From: Caballeronia terrestris
GTDB lineage: Bacteria; Pseudomonadota; Gammaproteobacteria; Burkholderiales; Burkholderiaceae
Assembly (NCBI RefSeq): GCF_001544515.1
Contig: NZ_FCOL02000052.1
Span: 1 to 35,037 of the forward strand
Direction: 5' to 3'
Length of the DNA stretch: 35,037 nucleotides
Positions 15,146 to 23,106 of the stretch are shown piece after piece (the stretch's first letter is position 1; each line of letters begins with the position of its first letter). The notes beneath the pieces were generated by a model. It was not told where the DNA came from and searched no databases. It saw only the letters and a program-made list of their open reading frames with translations. The position numbers were made by a program, and so were the translations under genes.

Positions 15146-17277
15146 ACGCTCCCGACTCCCTGAAACTCCGCATCGAAGGAATGGACTGCGCGGCCTGTGC
15201 AGTCAAGATAGAAAACGCGATGAAGCGAGTACCCGGCGTCAGCGACATCAATGTCAGCTACGGTCTGGAGAGTCTGTCCCTGAAATTCGACGTGGACCGG
15301 ACCTCATCGGCCGTGATCGAGGGAAAAATCCGTGCGCTGGGTTTCACACCAGTCGGCGGCGGTTCGCACGGAACAGCCGCCTCCTCTGGTCCGGTGAGCA
15401 GCCTCCGATCGTCATGGTGGCGGGGGCGTAAGGCTTACCTTGCGCTGGCCATCGCAGCGATGTTCGGGATCGCGACTGCCGTGGCGCATATCGAGCCGGC
15501 CCTCGCGCAATGGGCATACTCCGTGGCAGCGCTTATCAGTATCGTGCCCTTCGCGAAGCGCGCATATGCGGGAGCAACCTCGGGCACACCGTTCAGCATC
15601 GAGACGCTGATGTCAGTGGCAGCGCTTGGCGCGATGCTTATTGGCGCGGCACAGGAAGCGGCGGTGGTCATTCTTCTGTTCGCGATCGGCGAATTGCTGG
15701 AAACGGTCGCGGCAGGCAAGGCAAGAGCTGGTATCGAAGCGTTGGTCTCCCTGGTGCCGCGCGATGCGTTACGGGAGCGCACCAACATTCTTGAGCGGGT
15801 GTCGGCCGACACGCTTCAGATTGGCGACATCGTCGTTGTGCGGCCCGGCGATCGTATCCCCTCCGATGGAAACGTCATCGGAGGCGTTTCGGACGTCGAC
15901 GAAGCACCGGTGACCGGCGAGTCGGTGCCGGTGGCCAAGGAACCGGGAGCGACCGTTTTCGCCGGGAGCATCAGCACGAACGAGTTGCGTGTCGAGGTTA
16001 CCCGCACGGCGGCCGACAACACGATCTCCCGCATCATTCACATGGTCGAGGAAGCGCAGGAGTCCAAGGCACCGACGGCACGACTGATCGACCGCTTCAG
16101 TCGGCGATACACGCCGGCCGCGATGTCGGTCGCGCTGCTGGTGGCCATCGTGCCGCCTCTCTTTTTCAACGCGGAGTGGGTAACGTGGATCTATCGTGGT
16201 CTGGCCACGTTGCTGATTGCCTGCCCCTGCGCGCTGGTGATCTCCACGCCAGCGGCCATTGCGTCGGCCCTTGCCGCAGGAGCCAGACGTGGCCTGTTGG
16301 TCAAGGGTGGCGCAGCGCTGGAAGCCCTCGGCAAGATCAGGACTGTGGCATTCGACAAGACCGGGACGCTCACGCTGGGCCGTCCCCAAGTCACAGACAT
16401 CGTATCCGTCGACGGAACGGCAGATGACGTTCTGGCGAAAGCGGCCGCAGTGGAGCGCAAGGTGAGCCATCCGCTCGGCATGGCTATTGTGGAAGCCGCG
16501 AGCACGCGAGGGCTCGAATTGCCGGCAAGTTTCGGTGCCGCATTGACAGTGCCGGGCAAGTCGGTCACCGCTCGCCTGAAAGGCGGCTTCGTGTTTGTCG
16601 GATCGCCGCGCCATGCGAGCGAGCAAACAGCGCTCGACGCACATATCGCGCAGCAACTGGAGGCGCTTGAGCGGCAGGGCAAGACTGTCGTCGTGGTGCT
16701 GTCCGGCAAACGGGTCGAGGGACTCATCGCGTTGCGCGACGAGTCGCGCAGCGACGCCGCCGAAGCCATCGCCACCCTGCACCGCTGGGGCATCGGCACG
16801 GTCATGCTGACGGGGGACAATCAGCGGACGGCGGATGCCATCGGGGCGACTGTGGGCGTCCAGGTCAGAGCGGAACTGCTGCCCGCCGCAAAGCTTGCTG
16901 AAATCGAAGCGATCCGGGCGAAAGGCCTTGTTGCGATGGTCGGAGATGGCATCAACGATGCTCCGGCACTGGCCGCGGCGTCGGTTGGGATCGCGATGGG
17001 CGGTGGAACTGATGTCGCTTTGGAAACGGCGGACGCGGCACTGCTGCGCAACAATGTAATGGGCATTGCCGATCTCATCGCACTGTCGAAGTCTACGCTG
17101 GCCAACATCTGGCAGAACATCGGGCTCGCGCTTGGACTCAAAGCGATTTTCCTATGCACTACGCTGCTCGGTGTGACTAGTCTATGGATGGCCATTCTCG
17201 CGGATACGGGCGCGACCGTCCTTGTGACCGCAAATGCGCTACGGTTACTTTACCCCCGGCGTGGCGCACAACGTTAG
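15142..17277 (+). CDS. zntA: Zn(II)/Cd(II)/Pb(II)-exporting P1B-type ATPase
   Basis: 711 residues from the GTG at 15142, chosen because GAGG lies about ten bases upstream and because longer in-frame starts would lie upstream of the metal-inducible promoter. One N-terminal heavy-metal-binding domain has GMDCAAC (residues 13–19). Then come membrane segments, the actuator motif TGES (about 258), the transport motif CPC (361–363), the phosphorylation motif DKTGT (from D405), the nucleotide-domain HP (443), and GDGINDAP (601–608). LADTGATVLV in the last segment has an aspartate (about 688) conserved in the P1B-2 (ZntA/CadA) subgroup. It pumps divalent soft metals out of the cytoplasm and is induced through the divergent MerR protein. 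zntA, cadA and pbrA names are all used for such genes; the preferred metal cannot be read from sequence. Confidence 0.94.
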   Translation: MNAPDSLKLRIEGMDCAACAVKIENAMKRVPGVSDINVSYGLESLSLKFDVDRTSSAVIEGKIRALGFTPVGGGSHGTAASSGPVSSLRSSWWRGRKAYLALAIAAMFGIATAVAHIEPALAQWAYSVAALISIVPFAKRAYAGATSGTPFSIETLMSVAALGAMLIGAAQEAAVVILLFAIGELLETVAAGKARAGIEALVSLVPRDALRERTNILERVSADTLQIGDIVVVRPGDRIPSDGNVIGGVSDVDEAPVTGESVPVAKEPGATVFAGSISTNELRVEVTRTAADNTISRIIHMVEEAQESKAPTARLIDRFSRRYTPAAMSVALLVAIVPPLFFNAEWVTWIYRGLATLLIACPCALVISTPAAIASALAAGARRGLLVKGGAALEALGKIRTVAFDKTGTLTLGRPQVTDIVSVDGTADDVLAKAAAVERKVSHPLGMAIVEAASTRGLELPASFGAALTVPGKSVTARLKGGFVFVGSPRHASEQTALDAHIAQQLEALERQGKTVVVVLSGKRVEGLIALRDESRSDAAEAIATLHRWGIGTVMLTGDNQRTADAIGATVGVQVRAELLPAAKLAEIEAIRAKGLVAMVGDGINDAPALAAASVGIAMGGGTDVALETADAALLRNNVMGIADLIALSKSTLANIWQNIGLALGLKAIFLCTTLLGVTSLWMAILADTGATVLVTANALRLLYPRRGAQR

Positions 17278-17278
17278 C

Positions 17279-17297
17279 CAAACGACGGACTCGTTTG
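17279..17297 (+). terminator. Possible terminator hairpin after the ATPase
   Basis: CAAACGA-CGGAC-TCGTTTG, perfect 7-base arms beginning two bases after the ATPase stop. Only two T residues follow, so termination would be weak or Rho-assisted. Confidence 0.35.
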
Positions 17298-17662
17298 TTG
17301 CGGTGAGGGCCGATCGTCAGTCGAAGAGAACAGCGCGCCACGGCTGGCGTGGTCCCGCGAGCTCGCGTGACGTCGCTTCATCGGTACAAAGCGGCGATCG
17401 GATCTCAGATTCGAGCGACTCAAAGTGGCCGAATACGGAAAAAGCAGTTTGCGGAACGAAGGGCACGCGGCATCGTTCCGGTCTTCAATTAACGGCGCGC
17501 CGCAGAATGGCATGATCGAGTGATCGAGCGCGAGCGGCGGCCCCCGTAGTCGTGGTCCCGCGCGTTTGGACGCCGGCGCATTGCGGAAGGAAGGTTCAAC
17601 GTCCGATGAACTTCGTTCAACGTTGGACGAATTTTGACAGCTGCTGCGACAGAATCCGCGTG

Positions 17663-17678
17663 TTCTCGCATGCGAGAA
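17663..17678. promoter_or_regulatory. Perfect 16-base palindrome
   Basis: TTCTCGCATGCGAGAA has no loop, 47 bases to the left of a second perfect inverted repeat. Possible operator upstream of the small gene at 17895. Confidence 0.35.
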
Positions 17679-17709
17679 TGCGCATCGCCCTCGTCTACGC
17701 GTGAAGTGC

Positions 17710-17739
17710 CTTTGATGATTATTCGCATAATCATCAAAG
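17710..17739. promoter_or_regulatory. Perfect inverted repeat, 13-bp arms
   Basis: CTTTGATGATTAT and ATAATCATCAAAG are separated by TCGC. The AT-rich arms stand out in GC-rich surroundings. There is no adjacent T run, so it does not look like an intrinsic terminator; a protein-binding site about 155 bases ahead of the gene at 17895 is more likely. Confidence 0.45.
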
Positions 17740-17894
17740 CAACTCTGACGTTTAGCTGCGCAGGGCTCAGTACCTGTTGTTGAACACTGCCGCGGAGGAA
17801 GGAAGCTGCCCGTTGGCTGATCTGCTCTCGCACGACAGCACTCGTCCGACTCGCTAAACTGGCCGCTGTATCCATCGACCCAGCGGGCGGTCCT

Positions 17895-18155
17895 ATGAGC
17901 ACCAAAACATCGATCAAGTATCACCACGGAGAAGGCAAGGAGCCGTCCTGGCATCTCTATGAAGAGGCGTTCGAGAAGGACAATGTGGTCTACCTCGAAC
18001 TTGAAGGCGTGCTGGTCGACGTAGTGATGATCGATAGTGCATGGGCTAAGGCAGGCACGGTGCTGCTACGCCTACCCAATGCCACGGCCCGTCAGCTCGG
18101 ACTGCTGCCGCACATGGACCAGGTCGACATTCAACCGGAAGAAGATCGCGCCTGA
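17895..18155 (+). CDS. Small conserved-looking protein of unknown function
   Basis: 86 residues beginning MSTKTSIKYHHGEGKEPSWH. Mixed charge, no signal peptide or membrane segment, with an acidic C-terminal tail (DIQPEEDRA). The composition and strong GC at third positions look like a real protein, and the segment VYLELEGVLVDVVMIDS suggests a compact beta structure. I do not recognise the family. It stands alone, downstream of two perfect palindromes and upstream of an IS21 remnant on the other strand. The start ATG has a weak ribosome site. Confidence 0.6.
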   Translation: MSTKTSIKYHHGEGKEPSWHLYEEAFEKDNVVYLELEGVLVDVVMIDSAWAKAGTVLLRLPNATARQLGLLPHMDQVDIQPEEDRA

Positions 18156-18359
18156 AAAGGAAGCCGCAAACGCCCGCGGTGGAGACGGCCATGTGTCCAG
18201 ATCGTGTCGAGGTGAATTCGCCGCAGCTGCGCTTCAACGTCACCGGCCCGCGCAGGATCGCGTCGAACGTTTGTTTCTTGCGCGCCATGGGACACATAAG
18301 TTGAGATTCACGGTATCGCCGAGGAGAAACTCATGCCATTGATAGCTCAGCTTGATCGG

Positions 18360-18900
18360 AGATGTGCTTGCGCGCTTGTAGTTCGATGCGCCGAGCACGG
18401 CAACGAACACGTGCGCCTCGAATTCGACGCCGCCATCGCGCGCGAGGATCGGCACGGTGGGGCCCGCGAAGTCGGCGAACAGTTTCTCGCCGGCGCGGTG
18501 CTGCTGGCGCATTGAGCGCTTGAGCGACTTCGCCCAGTCCTTTTACTTCTGGCAGAACTGCGTGTAGCGGTAGGTCCGCTGGCCGGGGTTCGCTTCAGCG
18601 TATTCTTCCCACAGCAGTTGCAGCGTCACGCCCTTGCGGCGAAGCTCGCGATGCAATGCCGTGTAGTCGGGCTCGATGCGTCGCGACACCGTCGCCGTGG
18701 CATCGGTTACCGCAGGCCTCAGGCGCGCGTTCAGTTCATCGTCGGACAGCGCTTCGGCTGCGGCCCAGTCGAGTCCCGCCTGGCTGGCCTGGGCCGCGAA
18801 ACTTCGACACCGCCCCGACGCTGATGCCGATGGCCCGGCTGATCTGCCGATGCGTCAGGCCACACGCCCACTCGTAGAACGCATTAAAGATGTCAACCTT
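18360..18900 (-). pseudogene. istA: IS21 transposase IstA, N-terminal half, broken
   Basis: Translation from about 18900 gives KVDIFNAFYEWACGLTHRQI and SRAIGISVGAVSKF, the N-terminal helix-turn-helix of IstA. After a frameshift follow GLDWAAAEALSDDELNARLR, then RRIEPDYTALHRELRRKGVT and LQLLWEEYAEANPGQRTYRY, an in-frame stop, and QHRAGEKLFADFAGPTVPIL with FVAVLGASNYKRA, the start of the DDE catalytic domain. After this point the reading frame becomes unrelated sequence. No start codon remains. The frameshift, stop and truncation make it non-functional. Confidence 0.85.
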
Positions 18901-18906
18901 GCGACT

Positions 18907-19001
18907 ATAAAGTTGTCAACTCGGGACTTCGTGCGCCCCGATAGCGTGGCGAGCCTTACTCAGTGTGAGTTTGCTGGACGCGAAATAAAGTCGTCAACTC
19001 G
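18907..19001. repeat. IS21-type terminal direct repeats
   Basis: ATAAAGTTGTCAACTCG (18907–18923) and ATAAAGTCGTCAACTCG (18985–19001) differ at one of 17 positions and are 78 bases apart; a shorter GATGTCAACC lies at about 18889. Multiple repeats at each end are characteristic of IS21 elements and serve as transposase-binding sites. Confidence 0.7.
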
Positions 19002-19277
19002 CTCTAGATGACGCCTTCGACGCACGGCCGCCGACGTATGGCGGCCGACGTATGCCGACCGCATCGGGCAGCACGCGGCCACCTACGGACGTTGGCTCAC
19101 GCTTTCATGCGGACGTTCGAACGTCGGCTCCGCCCGGACAACGGCCCACCATGAGCATGCCTGAGTCAGGAAAAAATGGCGCCGTGTGTTGCCAAGTCAA
19201 TTGGGGGCCGCGCCGCGATCGCTCCGTCGCGGAGGCATAGCCCGCGTATAGACGAACCGCAGCATAGCCCTACCGAA

Positions 19278-19745
19278 CTAAGCTCGTGTCAACAGGCGCA
19301 GGATCCGCGGGTCATGAAGCACATCGATGACCATGCTTATGCTGATATCGGTCGCGTCTTCGTGTAGCGGGTTCAGAATGTAATTGAATGCGAAGGGCAA
19401 GATAGCGCTGGGCAACTTGAGTAACGCGGTGGCGCCTCCCTGAAGCCATTCGCTGCCAGAAGCCTGTGTCCAGGACGGATTTTCGCGCCAGTCTTCGGGC
19501 AGTGCACCCTCTCCCAACTCGGCGATCTTGACTCGCTCACCGACCTCCACGCGCAACAATCGGTAGGTGTCGGGCAGGTCAGCGGCGGAGCCGATCTCCT
19601 GATGAACGAGCGTTTCCAGAAGCGCGCCGGCGGGATGCTCAGCCAGATAAACGACTGGTCGTCCCGTGGTATGCCAGCGCCCGGGGGCGCGCAGCCCGCC
19701 TACTCCTTTCAGATCGGCGAAATTACTGATCCGCCAGAGCACCAT
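19278..19745 (-). CDS. RES-domain toxin of a RES/Xre toxin–antitoxin system
   Basis: 155 residues starting MVLWRISNFADLKGVGGLRA. The RES fold features are visible: the early arginine (LWRIS), GRWHTTGRPVVYLAEHPAGA with LLETLVH after it (R and E positions), and a late serine in LKLPSAILPF. RES toxins are known to degrade NAD+ and stop growth. The ATG at 19745 overlaps the antitoxin stop by one base (TGATG), so synthesis is coupled to the antitoxin. A longer in-frame start is possible but would run deep into the antitoxin gene. It appears intact despite lying between several dead IS copies. Confidence 0.9.
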   Translation of the reverse strand: MVLWRISNFADLKGVGGLRAPGRWHTTGRPVVYLAEHPAGALLETLVHQEIGSAADLPDTYRLLRVEVGERVKIAELGEGALPEDWRENPSWTQASGSEWLQGGATALLKLPSAILPFAFNYILNPLHEDATDISISMVIDVLHDPRILRLLTRA

Positions 19746-20200
19746 CAAGCGAAATACCCTTCGTCGATCTGTACAAGCGCCTCCTCGACCAAGCGGGCGC
19801 CCTGTTCCGTACCCGCCATCACAAGAGCGCTGCGACCAGCGAAGCGATTTTGTGGATTGCGCAACCAATGCATCGCCTTGTCGTTGCCACCGAATGCCGC
19901 ATGCGCCTGGGCGATAATTCTGGCCAGGCGAATGGCACGGTCGGATTCCTCTGTCGATAGTCGTTCATGCTGCTGTCGACGGTGCGTCAGCGTGCGCCGC
20001 GGGATAATGAAGGTCAACTCGTCTGCCTTGAGGCCTTGCGCACTGAGTCGATCAATCACGTCGACGTCGACCCGTTCATGAGCCAGGTCGGCAAGGTCAG
20101 CGTCGCCGCGAATGCGGCTTGCCAACAGGCGTTCGAGAAACGCGAACTCCGCGCGGCGCGGATCTCCGGCGCCGGTCGGTATAAAAGCGATGGTTTCCAT
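19745..20200 (-). CDS. Xre/MbcA/ParS-type antitoxin (DUF2384)
   Basis: 151 residues. The N-terminal half contains the helical DNA-binding part (VDVDVIDRLSAQGLKADELT and FIIPRRTLTHRRQQHERLST). The C-terminal toxin-binding domain reads RAIRLARIIAQAHAAFGG, then AMHWLRNPQNRFAGRSAL and a terminal tyrosine-containing tail GYFA, typical of Xre antitoxins that block the RES active site. GGAG lies five bases before the ATG at 20200. Promoter and operator elements are directly upstream, consistent with autoregulation by the antitoxin complex. Confidence 0.92.
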   Translation of the reverse strand: METIAFIPTGAGDPRRAEFAFLERLLASRIRGDADLADLAHERVDVDVIDRLSAQGLKADELTFIIPRRTLTHRRQQHERLSTEESDRAIRLARIIAQAHAAFGGNDKAMHWLRNPQNRFAGRSALVMAGTEQGARLVEEALVQIDEGYFA

Positions 20201-20214
20201 CGATGCTCCATATC

Positions 20215-20259
20215 GGCAAAATGCCCACTCATTATAGGCGTTTTGCCATGACGCGACAA
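20215..20259 (-). promoter_or_regulatory. Toxin–antitoxin promoter with flanking operator repeats
   Basis: On the minus strand a -35 TTGTCG (20259–20254) and a perfect -10 TATAAT (20236–20231) are 17 bases apart. GGCAAAATGCC (20215–20225) and GGCGTTTTGCC (20237–20247) form an inverted repeat with one mismatch and lie on either side of the -10 box. Each half is itself a GGC-N5-GCC dyad. This is the layout expected for antitoxin repression; binding by the Xre protein is inferred. Confidence 0.75.
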
Positions 20260-20500
20260 CCCGCGTCCAGCGACCTTACAAATGCGGGTTGCTGTCGACG
20301 CGAGGTTGCCACTCCGCCGAGATAATTGGCTCGTAGCGGAGGGTGTGCTTTTGCGAAACGGGGCTTACTCGGACGGGTGGTGTCCTGCGGATACCCAACA
20401 GGCAAGACCCGGCCATGAAGCGACATTCGACATCGGCTTTCAGATGGTCGACAATCGACGCCGTTCGTCTCTCCGAAATCGCGTATGACCCAAGAATATA

Positions 20501-20887
20501 TGTTCGCAAATACACGTCACCTCGTTTGCTGATGCTCAGCAGCACATTCTTGCCGCCGCTGGAGTTTTGCCGGGGCACCAGACCAAGCCATGCCGCAAGT
20601 TGCCGGCCGCTCCTGAAGCTCTTTGCGTTGCCGACAGATGCGACGAGTGCGCTCGCGGTAAGTGGCCCGATGCCGGGGACGCGCGCGAGCCGTCGACTCG
20701 TCTCGTCGCTGCGGTGCCAGGCTTGAATCTGCGCCTCGAGCTCCCGGACCTGCCTGTCAAGCTCCTTCAGATGGTCCATGAGGCGCTCGATGAGCAATCG
20801 AAAAGAGCCAGTGAGTTCGTTCTCTGCGTCCTCGATCAGTTCGGGTACCTGACGCTCGAGATGCCCAATTCCCTTCGGAACAACGAT
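20501..20887 (-). pseudogene. IS110-family transposase, C-terminal remnant
   Basis: From about 20887 the minus strand reads VPKGIGHLERQVPELIEDAE, then LIERLMDHLKELDRQVRELE, and the helix-hairpin-helix region RLARVPGIGPLTASALVASV, GRQLAAWLGLVPRQNSSGGK and SISKRGDVYLRT. This is the IS110 (DEDD recombinase) C-terminal transposase_20 domain. The N-terminal RuvC-like domain is missing, and after YLRT the frame runs into unrelated sequence up to a stop at 20276. Both ends of the element are gone. Confidence 0.85.
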
Positions 20888-20952
20888 CCCGAATTAATGC
20901 CCATTGCCGCCGACCTTCTTCGAAATCGCCAAATCGCAAAGTAAACGGGGTA

Positions 20953-21250
20953 CTAGCCCGAGCGCGATTCGGCGAACTCGAACACCGCCGGCGGGTGGTC
21001 GACCCAAACGCCATTCTCTTCGCGTTGTCCAGCGCCAAGATAGCCCCATAATCGCGCGGTTCGTGTTGCCTTGCGACCCTTCTCGAGTAGAGGCAGCGTG
21101 GTGTCGTCCACGTGCATGCGGGGCGCCGTGGTCGATACCGACCAGCGTTCGAATATGGGAATGCACTACACAAGCGGTTGCTGAGCCGGTGTGCTCGCAG
21201 CGCATCGGACGCTGCGCGCAGGGTGAGAGCCGATCCATCGCGACGTCGAT
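20953..21250 (-). pseudogene. IS66-family transposase TnpC, internal remnant
   Basis: The minus strand reads MHVDDTTLPLLEKGRKATRT (from 21117), then ARLWGYLGAGQREENGVWVD and HPPAVFEFAESRSG before a stop at 20953. HVDDT-LPLL...TGRLW is the conserved start of the IS66 DDE catalytic region, with the first acidic residue. Upstream, in other frames, weakly related pieces continue to about 21250. It abuts the IS110 remnant on one side and the chimeric secreted-protein ORF on the other. Dead. Confidence 0.75.
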
Positions 21251-21311
21251 CCACCCGCTCCCGAAGCGTGCGCCGGACTCAATGAGCGGCAGGCCCGTGC
21301 GCCGTTGTCGA

Positions 21312-21932
21312 ATGAAGCTCAGGCCGCTGGCCGCGATCGTGCTTGCCAACTTGACCGTTCCTACCTTCGGCGCGGGCCCGCTGCCCGGCGGCGGAAAGTT
21401 CGTCGGGGGCGCGGGCTCGATGGTGACCAATGGCACGACTCTCGCCATTAAACAGACTACGCCGACGGCCGTCATCGACTGGAACAGCTTCGGGTTCCCG
21501 ACGAACACCAGTGCCTGCCCGTCGGCGCAGGCACTGACCCAGAACCCCGGCCTGGCCGCTCGCTACGCCAACCCCTACGCCATCGGCGCCCGCTACGTGC
21601 TCGACGACGCCCTCCTGGGGATCGACACCCGCTATCTGAAGTCCGGCGGGGTGACCGACGCGTTGAAGAAGGTCGGCAACTACGCCAGCTATCACGGACC
21701 GGATCTGACTCTCGCCGACCTCAGAGCCGAGATCGACGCCGGGCGACCTGTTGTCGCCTCGATCACCTGGCTCAGCGGCGGGACCCACTTCGTCGTGATC
21801 GCCGGCATCCAGGGCGAGGGGCTGCTGATCCTCGATCCGGTCAACGGCGAGTGCTTCACGGAGTTCGGCGAGTTCCCCGGCACCTACTTCGGCGGAGCGA
21901 CCCTGGACGGCTACGCCTTCACCAAACCCTGA
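21312..21932 (+). CDS. Chimeric ORF: two-partner-secretion N-terminus joined to papain-like protease fold
   Basis: 206 residues from the ATG at 21312. Residues 1–19 are a signal peptide (MKLRPLAAIVLANLTVPTFG). Residues 20–58 read AGPLPGGGKFVGGAGSMVTN, then LAIKQTTPTAVIDWNSFG, the start of the haemagglutinin/TPS domain of FHA- or CdiA-like exoproteins. The large remainder of such proteins is absent. From about residue 60 to the end the sequence is the back half of a papain-like (AvrRpt2/C39-like) cysteine protease domain: LTLADLRAEIDAGRPVVASI, SGGTHFVVIAG with the catalytic-type histidine, and LLILDPVNG. The usual N-terminal WCWAA motif with the catalytic cysteine is missing; one cysteine near the junction and one after the Asp are not obvious replacements. 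Either a deletion scar or a re-used secretion module; activity is doubtful. Confidence 0.6.
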   Translation: MKLRPLAAIVLANLTVPTFGAGPLPGGGKFVGGAGSMVTNGTTLAIKQTTPTAVIDWNSFGFPTNTSACPSAQALTQNPGLAARYANPYAIGARYVLDDALLGIDTRYLKSGGVTDALKKVGNYASYHGPDLTLADLRAEIDAGRPVVASITWLSGGTHFVVIAGIQGEGLLILDPVNGECFTEFGEFPGTYFGGATLDGYAFTKP

Positions 21933-22557
21933 GCCACCTCGAAGAGCACCGGCACTCCGATTCGGTCGCCGGAATGCCGGGATACCGCGCAGATGCGCGA
22001 CACAGGGGTGGCGACCTCAGCCGGCGGCTGGTGACGCGGCGATGGTGTCGAGCAGGGTCGCCAGACGGATCGACTGCCCCGCCGTCCACGGGTTATCACC
22101 GGCCGGATGAGTACGGGTGTGCGGGTCGTTGGTCTGCGCGGTAGGGCCGAACCCGTCCGGCAAACGCCGCTTTTTTCGGTGAGAGACCAGTTAGCCTGGT
22201 ACCTCTTTCCTGGTCGGGTATTTTCGGTCCACCCCGCTACGCTATCTGCGAATTTATGTACGGCAGCCGAGTAGCGCCGACTCTCGCGGCAATCGGACCC
22301 GAAGCGGTGGGGCGAACGAAGCCCCAGCTACGACTCGCGGCTGGCGTATCAGATGGGTGAGACGCAGGCGCCGAGACTTACACCCCGACTTGCGGTCCTC
22401 CTTTGTATCTCATAGGAAGGGTGATGCGCCTCGGCGACCGCTCATTTGATGCCGATGTGCGTTTCCACCGGCCCCTTGGCGCGGTTAGCGTGCTTGGCTT
22501 TGCTCTTCGCGTGCCGACCACACGCCGTCGTCATAAAATTGTGAAGACGGGGGCAAC
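21933..22557. other. Intergenic, possible minus-strand gene remnant
   Basis: No complete gene. On the minus strand around 22160–22028 the frame NDPHTRTHPAGDNPWTAGQS followed by IRLATLLDTIAASPAAG and a stop looks protein-like with high third-position GC, but has no start and no family I recognise. The rest (22200–22557) shows nothing clear. Confidence 0.3.
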
Positions 22558-23106
22558 ATGAAACATAGACTGATAGTTGGGCTGCTGTGCGGCGGGCTGC
22601 TTGCCGGTTGTATGTCGGCCGGCGTCGAAGTGAGGCCCGAACAGATGTCGAGCTTCAGGCCCGGTGTGACGAGCCTGCAAGACGTGACAGCCACGCTCGG
22701 CCCGGCGTCGGTGCAGACCGCGCTGGACGACGGTTCGACGCTGCTCGTCTACACGTTCGTGACGTCGAGGCCGCATCCAGAGAGCTTTATTCCGTTCATC
22801 GGGGCGCTGGTTGGCGGTGCCGACACGCGGTCGTCGGCGGCGGTGTTCCTGTTCGATGCGCGCGGCATCCTCAAGAGTGAAAATACCACGACCTCGAACG
22901 TCGGCACGGGCCTGGGCACCGGCTTGAGCACCAACCTGCACAGCGCGCCGGTGCCAGGCGTAGCGCCGCCCGTCGTGGTCAAGAGCATTCAGCCCCCCGA
23001 CCTGCAGAGCACTGAGTCACTTCCGGACGAGGAAGTCCAACCGGCCCCGGAAATCAGTGTCGAACCGCTGCCGGAACCAAGCGTCCCACCGGCTCCGAGC
23101 AAGTAG
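22558..23106 (+). CDS. Outer-membrane lipoprotein with SmpA/BamE-like domain
   Basis: 182 residues. The signal MKHRLIVGLLCGGLLAGC ends in a lipobox with cysteine 18. A compact domain (about 28–110) reads MSSFRPGVTSLQDVTATLGP and DDGSTLLVYTF, the pattern of SmpA/OmlA/BamE-like lipoproteins (a small two-helix, three-strand fold), and a proline- and glutamate-rich tail (PEISVEPLPEPSVPPAPSK) follows. The tail is not part of BamE and may reach toward peptidoglycan or simply be a linker. It is not the housekeeping bamE by context. GGGGG lies about seven bases upstream of the ATG. Monocistronic. Confidence 0.82.
   Translation: MKHRLIVGLLCGGLLAGCMSAGVEVRPEQMSSFRPGVTSLQDVTATLGPASVQTALDDGSTLLVYTFVTSRPHPESFIPFIGALVGGADTRSSAAVFLFDARGILKSENTTTSNVGTGLGTGLSTNLHSAPVPGVAPPVVVKSIQPPDLQSTESLPDEEVQPAPEISVEPLPEPSVPPAPSK

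Larger units (their letters stand above)
17298..17894. other. Intergenic, dyad-rich, no recognised gene
   Basis: About 600 bases without a recognisable gene. Minus-strand open frames exist (17274–17954 and 17489–17917), but their products match nothing I know and lack a credible ribosome site. The stretch contains the palindromes listed at 17663 and 17710 and two GTTCAACGT copies near 17597 and 17618. Confidence 0.4.
18360..19002 (-). mobile_element. IS21-family remnant (one end and front of istA)
   Basis: The left part of an IS21-type element reading on the minus strand: terminal repeat units at about 18889–19001, then a broken istA reading frame to about 18360, where homology stops abruptly. 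No istB and no second end are visible nearby. The element is dead and its right part was lost by deletion. Confidence 0.8.

Noticed and set aside
17274..17954. 226-codon minus-strand ORF
   Set aside because: Composition is Arg/Cys/Ser-rich as expected from antisense or random GC-rich DNA, no family, no ribosome site, and it overlaps the start of the gene at 17895.
20904..21311. N-terminal extension of the chimeric secreted ORF to 342 residues
   Set aside because: It overlaps the IS66 remnant in antisense and has no protein-like features; the signal peptide begins at 21312.
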